This document shows, in pieces, positions 51,287 through 59,939 of a stretch of 64,000 bases of DNA. The stretch's first letter is position 1; each line of letters starts with the position of its first letter. This DNA is from Thermovenabulum gondwanense. Lineage in GTDB: Bacteria; Bacillota; Thermosediminibacteria; Thermosediminibacterales; Thermosediminibacteraceae. A program made the position numbers and the translations under genes. Below the pieces are notes generated by a model. The model saw only the letters and a list, made by a program, of their open reading frames with translations, ran no database searches and was not told where the DNA came from. The DNA lies in contig NZ_LOHZ01000015.1 of NCBI RefSeq assembly GCF_001601575.1, forward strand, positions 124,001-188,000, in the 5' to 3' direction.

Positions 51287-52825
51287 ATGGTGAAGCTAAA
51301 CAAAGAATTACTGAAGGGAAATTTCACATTTCCTTCGGATTTAGAGGTTCAGGATTTTCCTGAAGAACTACCTGAAAAGGTAATTCAATTCGGAGAGGGC
51401 AATTTTTTAAGGGCATTTGTTGATTGGATGTTTCATCAAATGAATAAAGCAAATTTGTTTAACGGTCGGGTTGTAGTTGTTCAACCAATAGCTGAAGGGC
51501 TTGTAGAAAAATTAAATCAACAGGACGGACTTTACACATTAATACTTAGAGGTCTGAAAGATGGAGTGCCCACAGAGGTAAAGGAAATAATTAGTTCGGT
51601 AAGCAGGGGTATTAATCCTTACACTCAATGGGAAGAATTTTTAAGGTGTGCGGAGGACCCCAATATCGAGTTTGTAATATCCAATACCACCGAAGCGGGA
51701 ATATATTACGATAAAAACGATAGCCTGGATAAAATGCCTCCTGTGTCTTTCCCGGGAAAACTGGTGGCTTATCTATTCCACAGGTATAAACATTTTAGCG
51801 GAGATCCAGCAAAAGGGATGGTAATTATACCTTGTGAGCTTATTGATAGAAACGGTGACAATTTAAGAAAAATTGTTCTACAACTTTCAAAAGATTGGAA
51901 TTTACCTGGAGATTTTATAAAGTGGGTTGAAGAAAACAATATTTTCTTAAATACTCTGGTAGACCGTGTGGTAACCGGATATCCAAAGGATGAGGTAACA
52001 GAAATTATATCAAAGCTTGGGTACGAAGACGAGCTTTTGGATACCGGAGAATTATTCCACCTCTGGGTGATAGAGGGACCCAGAGAGCTTTCTGAAAAAC
52101 TTCCCTTTACAAAAGTAGGGCTTAACGTTATATGGACCGAAGACATGACGCCTTACAGGACCCGCAAGGTAAGGATTTTAAACGGTGCCCATACATCTTC
52201 GGTTCCGGCAGCCTTCCTTTATGGGCTTGAAACCGTCGGTGAAATGATGGACCATGATGTAATGGGTGAGTACGTCAGAAATATCATTTACGATGAAATA
52301 ATACCTTCAATTGACTTAGACAAGAAGATGCTGACAGATTTTGCTGATTCGGTTATAGAGCGATTCCGCAATCCATTCATAAAACATTACCTTATCAGCA
52401 TACTTTTAAATTCTTCTTCCAAATTCAAGACGAGGGTTCTGCCATCCATAATCGAATACTATAGAAGATTTGGCAAATTACCCGAGAAACTCACCTTTTC
52501 TATGGCAGCACTTATTGCTGTGTATAAGGATGGAAGGGTAGAAGGCACATCAATGGTAGCACGCAGGGAAAAAGGAGAATTTATAATGAAGGATGACCTC
52601 CCCGTTCTTCAATTCTTCGAAAACACCTGGAAAAAATTTGACGGGAGCTTAGGATCGGCTATTGAAGTTGCAAGGGAAGTACTCGGTAATATCGATTTGT
52701 GGGGGGAGGATCTTACTAATATGCCCGGTTTTACAGAAAAGGTAGGTAATTACCTTTACCAGATAAGTGCCGATGGAATAAGGAAAACCGTGCATGGACT
52801 GGTAAAGGGGGAAGAAAATAAATGA
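51287..52825 (+). CDS. uxaB: Tagaturonate reductase (altronate oxidoreductase)
   Basis: 512 residues from ATG 51287; the longer frame covers the GGGAGG SD. 'PEKVIQFGEGNFLRAFVDWMFHQMN' is the NAD site; 'NTTEAGIYYD', 'IPCELIDRNGDNLRKIV' and 'RVRILNGAHTSSVPAAFLYGL'-type motif ('KVRILNGAHTSSVPAAF') are family markers. It converts tagaturonate to altronate. It overlaps uxaA by ATGA. Confidence 0.95.
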   Translation: MVKLNKELLKGNFTFPSDLEVQDFPEELPEKVIQFGEGNFLRAFVDWMFHQMNKANLFNGRVVVVQPIAEGLVEKLNQQDGLYTLILRGLKDGVPTEVKEIISSVSRGINPYTQWEEFLRCAEDPNIEFVISNTTEAGIYYDKNDSLDKMPPVSFPGKLVAYLFHRYKHFSGDPAKGMVIIPCELIDRNGDNLRKIVLQLSKDWNLPGDFIKWVEENNIFLNTLVDRVVTGYPKDEVTEIISKLGYEDELLDTGELFHLWVIEGPRELSEKLPFTKVGLNVIWTEDMTPYRTRKVRILNGAHTSSVPAAFLYGLETVGEMMDHDVMGEYVRNIIYDEIIPSIDLDKKMLTDFADSVIERFRNPFIKHYLISILLNSSSKFKTRVLPSIIEYYRRFGKLPEKLTFSMAALIAVYKDGRVEGTSMVARREKGEFIMKDDLPVLQFFENTWKKFDGSLGSAIEVAREVLGNIDLWGEDLTNMPGFTEKVGNYLYQISADGIRKTVHGLVKGEENK

Positions 52826-54309
52826 AAATAATAAAAATTCATGAAGAGGATAATATAGCCGTAACGTTGGAAGATGTAAAAAAGGGGGAGACTCTGACTT
52901 CGGGGTCTTCCTCCCTTGTAGCTTTGGAAGATATCGATAAAGGTCATAAGATTGCTTTAAGGGATATAAGAAAAGACGAGAATATAATAAAATACGGTTT
53001 CCCTATTGGTCATGCAATATGCGATATTAAGGCCGGCGAATGGGTGCATACTCATAATTTAAAAACCAATCTGGGTGAGATTCTGGAATATGAGTATCAT
53101 GAAAAAAATATCAAATTTGAACAGCTAAAATGTGATATAACCTTTAAAGGTTACCGCAGAAAAAATGGAAAAGTGGGAATTAGAAACGAAATATGGATAA
53201 TACCGACGGTAAGTTGCGTTAACAGGAACGCTGAGCTTATCGCAAAGCGTGCTGCCAGGGAATTCGAAGGTATTGAAGGTATAGACGGCATTTACGAACT
53301 TAAACACCCCTACGGCTGTTCCCAGCTGGGAAGTGACCTTTTTTATACACAAAAAATTCTTGCTGACCTTGTTAATCATCCCAATGCGGGAGGCGTATTG
53401 GTTCTTGGGTTAGGGTGTGAAAATAACAACGTGGAGGAGTTTAAAAAAGTCTTGGGGAATTACGATCAAGATAGAGTGAAATTTTTAGTTGCTCAGGAAG
53501 TGGAAGATGAAATCGAGGTCGGTGTTGAACTTGTTAAAGAGCTAATTGAATACGCATCGCAATTTAAAAGAGAAGAATGCCCCCTTTCGGATCTGGTAAT
53601 AGGTTTAAAATGTGGAGGATCAGATGGATTTTCAGGTATAACTGCAAATCCCCTGGTGGGGGCTTTTTCTGATAAAATAATAGCCTATGGAGGAAGCGCT
53701 ATACTCACAGAAGTACCTGAAATGTTCGGTGCAGAAACTATCCTTATGGATAGGGCAAAAAATAAAGAAGTATTTGAAAAAATAGTAAGCCTTATAAATA
53801 ATTTCAAAGAGTATTTTATGAGCTACAACCAGCCCATCTATGAAAACCCTTCACCCGGTAATAAAAAAGGCGGAATAACTACCCTTGAAGAAAAATCCTT
53901 AGGATGTACTCAAAAGGGAGGAAAAAGCCCGGTTGTAGATGTCCTGGAATACGGTGATGTAATAAAAGAGAAGGGGTTAAATTTGTTAAGCGGTCCGGGA
54001 AACGATATGGTAGCCTCGACTGTGCTGGCAGCAGCAGGCTGTCAAGTAATACTTTTCACTACAGGACGAGGAACTCCTCTCGGCACCGTTGTTCCTACGG
54101 TAAAAATAGCAACAAATAGTGAGATTTATAAGAAAAAATTAATGTGGATGGACTTTGATGCCGGTAGATTGCTTTCGGGGGAAACCATGGAAACATTGCA
54201 GAGAGAGCTTTTAGAATATGTAATAAAAGTGGCTTCGGGTATGCCTACTAAATCAGAATTAATGGGTTTCAGGGAAATTGCAATTTTTAAAAACGGTGTA
54301 ACGCTGTAG
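52822..54309 (+). CDS. uxaA: Altronate dehydratase, full-length UxaA
   Basis: 495 residues, N-terminal SAF domain (about 1-95, 'IKAGEWVHTHNLKTNLGEILEYEY') fused to the catalytic domain (about 105-495). 'GIRNEIWIIPTVSCVNRNAELIA', 'HPYGCSQLGSDL' and 'LKCGGSDGFSGITANPLVGAFSD' hold the Cys and acidic residues of the iron-dependent site. It dehydrates altronate to 2-keto-3-deoxygluconate, the same product as UxuA. Its stop lies within the remnant of an SDR gene. Confidence 0.95.
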   Translation: MKIIKIHEEDNIAVTLEDVKKGETLTSGSSSLVALEDIDKGHKIALRDIRKDENIIKYGFPIGHAICDIKAGEWVHTHNLKTNLGEILEYEYHEKNIKFEQLKCDITFKGYRRKNGKVGIRNEIWIIPTVSCVNRNAELIAKRAAREFEGIEGIDGIYELKHPYGCSQLGSDLFYTQKILADLVNHPNAGGVLVLGLGCENNNVEEFKKVLGNYDQDRVKFLVAQEVEDEIEVGVELVKELIEYASQFKREECPLSDLVIGLKCGGSDGFSGITANPLVGAFSDKIIAYGGSAILTEVPEMFGAETILMDRAKNKEVFEKIVSLINNFKEYFMSYNQPIYENPSPGNKKGGITTLEEKSLGCTQKGGKSPVVDVLEYGDVIKEKGLNLLSGPGNDMVASTVLAAAGCQVILFTTGRGTPLGTVVPTVKIATNSEIYKKKLMWMDFDAGRLLSGETMETLQRELLEYVIKVASGMPTKSELMGFREIAIFKNGVTL

Positions 54310-54396
54310 CAGGAGCAGCAATATTCCTGGCTTCCAAGGCCTCAGAATATTAATGGTCATATTTTATGCGTTGACGGAGGATGGCTCGCAAGATAA
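54306..54396 (+). pseudogene. C-terminal remnant of an SDR dehydrogenase (KduD/gluconate-5-dehydrogenase type)
   Basis: Frame 1 reads VAGAAIFLASKASEY and, after a one-base loss near 54350, another frame reads INGHILCVDGGWLAR-stop. Together these are the classic last ~30 residues of short-chain sugar-acid dehydrogenases such as KduD. Nothing of the rest remains. The fragment begins inside the last codons of uxaA, so a deletion joined uxaA to the tail of a former gene. Confidence 0.75.
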
Positions 54397-54424
54397 AATC
54401 AGGAATTAAAATAAAAATTTGCTA

Positions 54425-54453
54425 TTGCCTAAATACCAATTTTAAATTATAAT
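54425..54453 (+). promoter_or_regulatory. Promoter of tRNA-Lys/tRNA-Leu
   Basis: TTGCCT 54425-54430, 17 bp, TATAAT 54448-54453. Confidence 0.7.
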
Positions 54454-54482
54454 TATATAGCGTGTAGAATTAGATTTCTTCT

Positions 54483-54558
54483 GGGCCATTAGCTCAGGCG
54501 GTAGAGCACCTGACTTTTAATCAGGGTGTCGGAGGTTCGAGTCCTCCATGGCTCACCA
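54483..54558 (+). tRNA. tRNA-Lys (anticodon UUU)
   Basis: Anticodon stem CCTGA/TCAGG around CTTTTAA; T-stem GGAGG/CCTCC; acceptor GGGCCAT/ATGGCTC with one G-U pair; CCA encoded. Confidence 0.95.
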
Positions 54559-54559
54559 T

Positions 54560-54643
54560 GCGGGCGTGGCGGAACTGGCAGACGCGCTAGACTTAGGATC
54601 TAGTGGTAACCCCGTGGAGGTTCAAATCCTCTCGCCCGCACCA
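54560..54643 (+). tRNA. tRNA-Leu (anticodon UAG)
   Basis: Acceptor GCGGGCG/CGCCCGC, anticodon stem CTAGA/TCTAG around CTTAGGA, long variable arm (class II), CCA encoded. It starts one base after tRNA-Lys ends. Confidence 0.95.
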
Positions 54644-54659
54644 TAACAGGAATGAGAAA

Positions 54660-54683
54660 CCTCGGTATAATGCCGAGGTATTT
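54660..54683 (+). terminator. Terminator of tRNA-Lys/Leu
   Basis: CCTCGG/CCGAGG with a 7-base loop, T-rich exit. Confidence 0.7.
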
Positions 54684-54775
54684 GTTTATTATTTTTGTAT
54701 TTTATAGATTGTAAATTTTATTTATGTTATAATAAAAAAGCAATAACGGAAGTGGAAAGAGTGAGGAGGAGCATA

Positions 54776-56107
54776 ATGAAAGTAAATTTGGAAAAAATAG
54801 AAAATAATGTCGCTACCCTAAAAATTGAGGTAAACGAGGAAGAATTTGAAAAGGCTCTCGAAAAATCTTTCAAGAAGAATGCTAAAAGATTTAATGTGCC
54901 CGGTTTCAGACGCGGAAAGGCACCAAGAAGTATTGTAGAAAGGTATTATGGCCCGGAAGTACTATATGAGGATGCAGCTGAATTCGCATTGTCGGAAGCA
55001 TATAAAATTGGAATAGAAGAAAATAAATTGGAACCCATTGATCATCCCGATTTTCAAATTGAGCAAATTGAAAAAAATAAACCCTTAATTGCAACTGCAA
55101 AAGTAACATTGAAGCCTGATGTAGAAATAGATGGGTATAAAGAAATAGAAGCAGAAAAAATTGTATATAATGTTAAAGAAGAAGATGTGGAAAGAGAATT
55201 GAAAGAGTTACAGGAGAAAAATGCGCGTTTCATTAATGTGGAAAGACCTCTTAAAGAGGGCGATTTGGCGGTTATAGATTTTGAGGGCTTCATCAATGGG
55301 GAACCTTTTGAGGGCGGTAATGCCCAGAATTATCCACTTACTATTGGTTCGAGAACTTTCATCCCGGGTTTTGAGGATAAGCTCATAGGTATGATGCCTC
55401 AGGAAACAAGGGAAATTACCGTTACCTTCCCCGAAAATTATCACAGGGAAGATTTAAAAGGTAAAGAAGCTACTTTTAAGGTTACTTTAAAGGAAATAAA
55501 GGAAAAAGAATTAATGCCTCTCGATGATGAATTTGCAAAAGATGTAAGTGAATTTGAAACTCTCGAGGAATTAAAAAAAGATTTAAAGAATAAACTGGAA
55601 GAGAGAGCAAAGGAATTTGAAGAGAGCTCTCTGAAGGGCTCTATTTTAAAGAAGCTTTTGGAAAAAGCTAAGGTGGAAATTCCCCAGGTGATGATTGAAA
55701 GAGAAATAGAAAGGCTGATTTATGATTTCGCCGTTAGTTTGAGGCTTCGCGGTATTGATTTAAAGGATTACCTTGAAGCGGTGAAACTTACGCCGGAAGA
55801 GTTTAAAAATAAATTCCAGGATAGGGCTATTGAAAATATAAAAACATCATTAGTTCTGGAAAAAATAGCAAAACTTGAGAATATTTCCGTTTCCGAAGAA
55901 GAACTGGATCAGGAGTTGCAAAAATACGCGGAAAAAGCTAACAAATCCTTAGCTGAGTATAAAAAAACTCTAAAAGAGGAAAACATAGAATATATTAAAG
56001 ATAGGATATTAACCGATAAAATTTTTAAATTCTTAATCGACAACGCAAAAGTAACAGAAAAAATAGCCGATAGTATATATAAAGAGGGAGAAGAAAAAAC
56101 TGAATAA
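54776..56107 (+). CDS. tig: Trigger factor
   Basis: 443 residues from ATG 54776 after GAGGAGG; the frame reaching 54695 runs into the promoter. The ribosome-binding domain has '[22 protein letters not shown]' (signature loop GFRxGKxP). The PPIase FKBP domain is about 155-240 ('[20 protein letters not shown]'), and the helical chaperone domain follows. It helps new proteins fold at the exit tunnel. First gene of tig-clpP-clpX-lonB. Confidence 0.97.
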   Translation: MKVNLEKIENNVATLKIEVNEEEFEKALEKSFKKNAKRFNVPGFRRGKAPRSIVERYYGPEVLYEDAAEFALSEAYKIGIEENKLEPIDHPDFQIEQIEKNKPLIATAKVTLKPDVEIDGYKEIEAEKIVYNVKEEDVERELKELQEKNARFINVERPLKEGDLAVIDFEGFINGEPFEGGNAQNYPLTIGSRTFIPGFEDKLIGMMPQETREITVTFPENYHREDLKGKEATFKVTLKEIKEKELMPLDDEFAKDVSEFETLEELKKDLKNKLEERAKEFEESSLKGSILKKLLEKAKVEIPQVMIEREIERLIYDFAVSLRLRGIDLKDYLEAVKLTPEEFKNKFQDRAIENIKTSLVLEKIAKLENISVSEEELDQELQKYAEKANKSLAEYKKTLKEENIEYIKDRILTDKIFKFLIDNAKVTEKIADSIYKEGEEKTE

Positions 56108-56136
56108 AAAATTTAAAATTAAAGGGAGGCAATATT

Positions 56137-56727
56137 ATGAGCCTTGTTCCGATTGTAGTGGAACAAACCAATAGAGGGGAAAGGGCTTACGATATATATT
56201 CAAGGCTTTTAAAAGAAAGAATAGTTTTTATCGGAACTCCAATAGACGATACCGTGGCAAGCCTTGTGATAGCTCAACTTCTCTATCTTGAATCGGAAGA
56301 CCCCGATAAGGATATCTATCTATATATTAATTCTCCCGGTGGTTCTGTAACAGCCGGACTTGCTATTTACGACACCATGCAGTACATTAAGCCCGATGTA
56401 TGCACCATGTGCATGGGACTTGCAGCAAGTATGGGAGCGGTGCTTCTGGCTGCTGGTGCTCCCAAAAAGAGGTTTGCCCTTCCTAACTCAAGAATAATGA
56501 TTCACCAGCCCTGGGGCGGAGTTCAGGGTAGGGCCATTGATATTGAAACTCATGCAAAAGAAATATTGCATTTAAGAGGTATTTTAAATGAGATTTTAGC
56601 AAAACATACCAATCAGCCCATCGAAAAAATTGAAAGAGATACCGACAAAGATTATTTTATGTCAGCTCAGGAGGCGAAAGAATACGGGCTTATAGACGAA
56701 GTAATATTTAAAAGGGTTAAAAGCTAA
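56137..56727 (+). CDS. clpP: ATP-dependent Clp protease proteolytic subunit
   Basis: 196 residues. Catalytic triad visible: Ser98 in '[15 protein letters not shown]', His123 in 'MIHQPWGG', and a later Asp. '[23 protein letters not shown]' is the conserved N-terminus. It forms the tetradecameric chamber fed by ClpX, encoded 17 bp downstream. Confidence 0.98.
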   Translation: MSLVPIVVEQTNRGERAYDIYSRLLKERIVFIGTPIDDTVASLVIAQLLYLESEDPDKDIYLYINSPGGSVTAGLAIYDTMQYIKPDVCTMCMGLAASMGAVLLAAGAPKKRFALPNSRIMIHQPWGGVQGRAIDIETHAKEILHLRGILNEILAKHTNQPIEKIERDTDKDYFMSAQEAKEYGLIDEVIFKRVKS

Positions 56728-56744
56728 CGTGACGAGGTGATAAA

Positions 56745-58010
56745 ATGTTTAAATTTAACGACGAAAAGGGGCAGCTAAAATGCTCTTTTTGCGGTAAGAC
56801 CCAGGACCAGGTAAAAAAGCTGGTAGCTGGCCCCGGCGTGTATATTTGCGATGAATGCATCGAACTATGCAACGAAATAATAGAAGAAGAATTCAGCGAT
56901 GATAATAAAATGGACTTTACCGATATACCAAAGCCCAATCAAATAAAAGAGATTTTGGATCAGTATGTCATAGGCCAGGAAAAAGCCAAAAGGATATTAT
57001 CCGTTGCAGTATACAATCATTATAAGAGAATAAATTCCAATGTAAAGTTAGATGACGTGGAACTTCAAAAAAGTAATATAATTATGCTTGGCCCAACAGG
57101 AAGCGGTAAAACTTTACTTGCACAGACCCTTGCAAAGATTTTGAATGTGCCTTTTGCCATTGCCGATGCCACATCCCTTACCGAAGCTGGTTACGTTGGG
57201 GAAGACGTGGAAAATATTTTATTGAAACTCATTCAGGCTGCCGATTACGATATAGAAAGAGCAGAAAAAGGTATAGTGTATATAGATGAAATAGATAAAA
57301 TAGCACGAAAATCTGAAAATCCTTCAATTACGAGGGATGTTTCGGGTGAAGGGGTACAGCAAGCTTTACTAAAAATCCTGGAAGGGACCATAGCAAGCGT
57401 TCCTCCGCAAGGAGGACGAAAACACCCTCATCAGGAATTCATTCAAATAGATACTACCAATATACTTTTCATATGCGGCGGTGCTTTTGAGGGTATAGAA
57501 AAAATCATCGCCAACAGATTGGGGAAAAAAGGGATAGGTTTTGGTGCGGATATAAGAAGTAGAGAAGATAAAAATGGGGGAGAGATTTTAAGCCATATTA
57601 TGCCGGAAGACCTTCTTAAGTTCGGAATGATTCCGGAATTTGTGGGTAGGGTACCAATCATCGTTACCTTAGATGCCTTAGATGAGCAAGCTTTGATTAG
57701 AATATTAAAGGAACCAAAAAACGCTCTGGTAAAGCAGTATCAAAAATTATTTGAAATGGATAATGTTCAATTAGAGTTTACCGATGAAGCCCTCGGTTTG
57801 ATAGCCCAGGAAGCTTTAAAGCGAAAAACCGGTGCAAGGGGCTTAAGGGCAATTATGGAAGAAATTATGATGGATGTAATGTATGAGATACCATCCCGAC
57901 AGGATATATCCAAATGTGTTGTAACAAAGGAAGTCGTATTAAAAAAGGAGCCTCCAATTCTTGTAACATCTGAAAGAAAAAAAGGAAAGAAAAAGGAAGT
58001 AACGGCATAA
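56745..58010 (+). CDS. clpX: ClpX AAA+ unfoldase
   Basis: 421 residues. Zinc-binding domain CSFC...CDECIELC at 14-40, Walker A '[12 protein letters not shown]', Walker B '[10 protein letters not shown]', the IGF-type loop region ('KKGIGFG') and the sensor-2 '[11 protein letters not shown]'. It unfolds substrates, including SsrA-tagged proteins made with SmpB encoded in this window. Own terminator follows. Confidence 0.98.
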   Translation: MFKFNDEKGQLKCSFCGKTQDQVKKLVAGPGVYICDECIELCNEIIEEEFSDDNKMDFTDIPKPNQIKEILDQYVIGQEKAKRILSVAVYNHYKRINSNVKLDDVELQKSNIIMLGPTGSGKTLLAQTLAKILNVPFAIADATSLTEAGYVGEDVENILLKLIQAADYDIERAEKGIVYIDEIDKIARKSENPSITRDVSGEGVQQALLKILEGTIASVPPQGGRKHPHQEFIQIDTTNILFICGGAFEGIEKIIANRLGKKGIGFGADIRSREDKNGGEILSHIMPEDLLKFGMIPEFVGRVPIIVTLDALDEQALIRILKEPKNALVKQYQKLFEMDNVQLEFTDEALGLIAQEALKRKTGARGLRAIMEEIMMDVMYEIPSRQDISKCVVTKEVVLKKEPPILVTSERKKGKKKEVTA

Positions 58011-58037
58011 ACGCAAGCTTAAAAGCTTGCGTTTTTT
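58011..58037 (+). terminator. clpX terminator
   Basis: ACGCAAGCTT/AAGCTTGCGT 10-bp stem, then T6. Confidence 0.88.
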
Positions 58038-58122
58038 CTTTAAGAAATCCTTTCCAGGATAAATTTATTTTTATTTGCTAATAATATTAAAAGCCGGATT
58101 CTGGAAAGGGAGGTGAGGTTTT

Positions 58123-59781
58123 TTGAATAGCTCTTCAAGTTTTTTGACCTTAATCCAGATTGCTTTTGTGGTCATAGTGGGCCTTTACTTTTTGAATTTG
58201 CTAAAGAGCCAGCAGGGGAGCAGGATCACCGTAGATAGAGAGTCGAGAAAAGAGCTGGAAAAATTAAGGAAACTGAGAGAAATCTCCCTTACAGAACCGC
58301 TTGCAGAAAAAACAAGGCCTACAACCTTTGAAGAAATTATCGGTCAGGAAGAAGGGTTGAAAGCCTTAAGAGCAGCCCTGTGCGGTCCAAACCCTCAGCA
58401 TGTAATAATTTACGGCCCCCCGGGTATAGGAAAGACGGCAGCGGCAAGGCTGGTGCTGGAAGAAGCAAAGAAATGCCCCGAGTCTCCCTTTGGGCCCGAT
58501 GCAAAATTTGTTGAAATTGATGCCACCATATCCCGGTTTGACGAAAGAGGTATAGCCGATCCTTTAATAGGATCGGTGCACGATCCCATTTATCAAGGGG
58601 CTGGCCCTTTGGGCATTGCCGGAATCCCTCAGCCCAAACCCGGCGCAGTAACAAAAGCCCACGGAGGTATACTTTTTATAGATGAAATAGGAGAATTGCA
58701 TCCCGTTCAAATGAATAAATTATTAAAGGTTTTGGAAGACAGGAAGGTTTTTTTAGAAAGCGCTTATTATAACAGCGAGGACCCCAATATACCCCTTTAT
58801 ATCCACGATATATTTCAAAACGGATTACCTGCAGATTTTAGGCTGGTGGGAGCTACCACCAGAAGCCCTAACGAAATACCGCAAGCAATACGCTCAAGGT
58901 GTGTAGAAATATTTTTTAAACCTCTATCGCCGGAAAATATAGGAACAATTGTAAAAAATGCGGTGCAAAAAATAAATTTTGAAATTGAGGAAGAGGTTAT
59001 CGATTTAATAAAAAAATACGCCACCAATGGAAGGGAAGCCGTGAACATAGTTCAAATGGCAGCAAGCCTTGCAATTCTTGAAAAAAGAAAAAACATAGAT
59101 CTAAAAGATGTTGAATGGATAATCAACTGCGGACAGTATACTCAAAGACCCGATAAAAAAATTCCCGAAACTCCTCAGGTAGGACTTGTAAACGGACTTG
59201 CGGTTTACGGTCCAAATCTGGGATTACTTATTGAAATTGAAGCCACAGCCATTCCGGTGCAAAAGGGGGAAGGGAAAATAATAGTTACGGGCATTGTGGA
59301 AGAAGAAGAAATGGGAGGAGAAGAGTATAAATTAAGGAGGAAAGGTACGGCAAGGGGATCGGTCGAAAATTGCCTTACGGTAATGCGAAAATATTTGGGG
59401 GTGGACCCCAGGGATTTTGACATCCACTTAAATTTTCCTGGCGGTATTCCGTTGGATGGGCCATCCGCAGGAATTGCGGTTGCAACGGCAATATACTCTT
59501 CAATAAGAGGGTTGCCGGTAAAAAATACCGTAGCCATGACGGGTGAGATTTCTATAAGGGGAAATGTTAAACCGGTAGGAGGAGTAACCGCAAAAATAGA
59601 TGCCGCCATAAAAGCAGGTGCAAAAGAAATCTTGATACCGAAGGAGAATTATCAGGAGATATTTAAAACAATAGATGGAACCAATATAATTCCTGTAGAA
59701 AGAATTGAAGAAGTAATAGATTTAGCCATTTTATGGGATAAAAAAGCCGAGGAAAAGGGAATACTGGCACTCGTTAAATAG
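58123..59781 (+). CDS. lonB: ATP-dependent protease LonB, membrane type
   Basis: 552 residues from TTG 58123 after GGGAGGTGAGG. N-terminal membrane helix about 7-25, then AAA+ with Walker A 'GPPGIGKTAAARL' and Walker B 'GGILFIDEIGEL', then the Lon protease domain. Catalytic Ser is in 'LDGPSAGIAVATAIYS' and Lys in 'GGVTAKIDAAIKAGA'. This is the Firmicute LonB that lies between clpX and lonA; here lonA is missing and a sigma-54 regulator follows. Confidence 0.94.
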   Translation: MNSSSSFLTLIQIAFVVIVGLYFLNLLKSQQGSRITVDRESRKELEKLRKLREISLTEPLAEKTRPTTFEEIIGQEEGLKALRAALCGPNPQHVIIYGPPGIGKTAAARLVLEEAKKCPESPFGPDAKFVEIDATISRFDERGIADPLIGSVHDPIYQGAGPLGIAGIPQPKPGAVTKAHGGILFIDEIGELHPVQMNKLLKVLEDRKVFLESAYYNSEDPNIPLYIHDIFQNGLPADFRLVGATTRSPNEIPQAIRSRCVEIFFKPLSPENIGTIVKNAVQKINFEIEEEVIDLIKKYATNGREAVNIVQMAASLAILEKRKNIDLKDVEWIINCGQYTQRPDKKIPETPQVGLVNGLAVYGPNLGLLIEIEATAIPVQKGEGKIIVTGIVEEEEMGGEEYKLRRKGTARGSVENCLTVMRKYLGVDPRDFDIHLNFPGGIPLDGPSAGIAVATAIYSSIRGLPVKNTVAMTGEISIRGNVKPVGGVTAKIDAAIKAGAKEILIPKENYQEIFKTIDGTNIIPVERIEEVIDLAILWDKKAEEKGILALVK

Positions 59782-59786
59782 AATAA

Positions 59787-59825
59787 GCCATATTTTTCCA
59801 GTAAGGAAGAATATGGCCTTATTTT
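59787..59825 (+). terminator. lonB terminator
   Basis: GCCATATTTTTCC pairs with GGAAGAATATGGC (one G-U), 5-base loop, T-rich exit. Confidence 0.8.
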
Positions 59826-59939
59826 ATATGAAAAGTTAAAATAATAAATAACAAAAAGGATATTAGCATAAGTTATAGAATTAAAGTAATATATAAAATT
59901 TTAATATTTTAAAAAAGTAGAACGGGATGGGTGAGGTAA

